Source of the DNA: Acidobacteriaceae bacterium
GTDB lineage: Bacteria > Acidobacteriota > Terriglobia > Terriglobales > Acidobacteriaceae
Length of the DNA stretch: 6,189 nucleotides
Reading direction: 5' to 3'
Assembly (NCBI GenBank): GCA_003140705.1
Contig: PLKU01000186.1
Span: forward strand, 447 to 6,635
Below the pieces are notes generated by a model. That model was not told the DNA's origin. It saw only the letters and a list, made by a program, of their open reading frames with translations, and made no database searches. How positions within the stretch are numbered: the stretch's first letter is position 1; each line of letters starts with the position of its first letter. Position numbers and translations under genes: made by a program. This document shows positions 5,703 to 6,189 of the stretch, one piece after another.

Positions 5703-6189
5703 TTGATTCATCTCTGCCGGGTCCGCGTTCTTCTGCGCTCAACCGCAAGCATTTTCGGTTTTTCACTGATAGCCGCTACCGGGTTTGCTCAAAATCAGTC
5801 GCCCTCCCAACCGCCGCTCTACGGCGGGAATGCGGCCTCTTCTCCCCCTCAGGAGCAAAGCGGATCGGCCACCGCGGGCGTGTTTGCGCCCGTTCTCGAT
5901 TCTGAGAACCGCCCCATTACCGCGGGCGGCTTCGTCAAGGATGGTCCGGTCATCTTCCAGGACATTTCAGAGAAATCTGGCCTTACAACCTGGAAGCATA
6001 CGATGGGCACGCCGGAGAAGAGGTACCTTCTTGAGACAATCGGCTCCGGAGTGGCCCTGTTGGACTACGATCACGACGGCTGGCTGGACATCTACATGGT
6101 CAATGGATCGACTTTCGATGCTGAGACTGGCAAAACCACACCTCCCCACGCAGCTCTGTTCCACAATAACCACGACGGGACGTTTACCG
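5703..6189 (+). CDS. Secreted FG-GAP/VCBS (CRTAC1-like) repeat protein, N-terminal part
   Basis: The frame is open from 5670 to the window edge, and 162 codons are visible from TTG 5703. Residues 1-29 form a signal peptide: basic residues at Arg6, Arg8 and Arg12, a hydrophobic core SIFGFSLIAA and a cleavage-like TGFA before Gln30. A Pro/Ser/Gln-rich linker (31-75) leads to FQDISEKSGL (85-94) and then SGVALLDYDHDGWLDIYMVN (115-134). The latter contains the D-x-D-x-D-G-x-x-D calcium-binding loop of FG-GAP beta-propeller repeats (Asp121, Asp123, Asp125, Asp129). LFHNNHDGTF (152-161) is the usual LYRNNGDGTF element. This order is typical of CRTAC1-type proteins that end in an ASPIC/UnbV domain, which would lie beyond the window. 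Such proteins are exported and abundant in Acidobacteriota and Planctomycetes-like soil bacteria; their substrates are mostly unknown. No link to the sulfur genes is evident. Confidence 0.85.
   Translation, partial: MIHLCRVRVLLRSTASIFGFSLIAATGFAQNQSPSQPPLYGGNAASSPPQEQSGSATAGVFAPVLDSENRPITAGGFVKDGPVIFQDISEKSGLTTWKHTMGTPEKRYLLETIGSGVALLDYDHDGWLDIYMVNGSTFDAETGKTTPPHAALFHNNHDGTFT

Noticed and set aside
5576..5905. A 109-codon plus-strand open frame running into the CRTAC1-like gene
   Set aside because: From 5703 on it overlaps the frame with signal peptide and FG-GAP motifs, and its own translation matches no family.
1..6189. tRNA, rRNA, CRISPR arrays, insertion-sequence ends and transposases
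   Set aside because: I saw no cloverleaf, spaced repeat series, terminal inverted repeats or transposase motifs anywhere in the window.

Overview
The window is a bacterial chromosomal or contig segment of moderately high GC. Its core is a sulfur-handling gene cluster on the minus strand built around a Family 2A encapsulin. I recognise the shell protein (SrpI-like, 2773-3693) and, overlapping its stop codon, a SufS-type cysteine desulfurase (691-2786) with a roughly 290-residue Pro/Ala-rich N-terminal extension. That extension is the cargo-loading domain typical of desulfurases packaged in this compartment family. The host is uncertain. The gene at the right edge (an FG-GAP/CRTAC1-like secreted protein) and the general style suggest an Acidobacteriota-type soil bacterium, but this is inference from impression and not a proof.

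Layout from right to left on the minus strand: an unrecognised, apparently frameshifted gene (4311-4750) closed by a strong hairpin terminator (4254-4286); a single-domain rhodanese (3856-4176) followed by a second terminator-like hairpin (3760-3811); the encapsulin with a GTG start; the desulfurase; a half-size YeeE/YedE sulfur-transport membrane protein (69-635); and the first 24 codons of another gene that starts in an ATGA overlap and leaves the window at base 1. On the plus strand, a DUF309 protein (4854-5207) is transcribed divergently. About 500 bases without a recognisable gene follow. Then comes the N-terminal part of a secreted FG-GAP/CRTAC1-like protein (5703 to beyond 6189), with a TTG start, a good ribosome binding site and a signal peptide.

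Working model: the YeeE/YedE protein brings in thiosulfate or a related sulfur species and the rhodanese handles sulfane sulfur. The desulfurase, docked inside the encapsulin shell through its N-terminal domain, releases sulfur from cysteine into the compartment. Published work on this family links it to sulfur metabolism and to storage of elemental sulfur. The tight spacing of encapsulin, desulfurase, YeeE and the edge gene (14-base overlap, 55-base gap, 4-base overlap) indicates one operon.

The main oddity is that the desulfurase reading frame is broken by what looks like one missing C in a C-run (1490-1492). As written, the protein stops after residue 433, before the PLP lysine and the catalytic cysteine. 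The unrecognised gene at 4311-4750 also needs three single-base corrections. These breaks may be assembly errors or real decay, and the sequence alone cannot decide.
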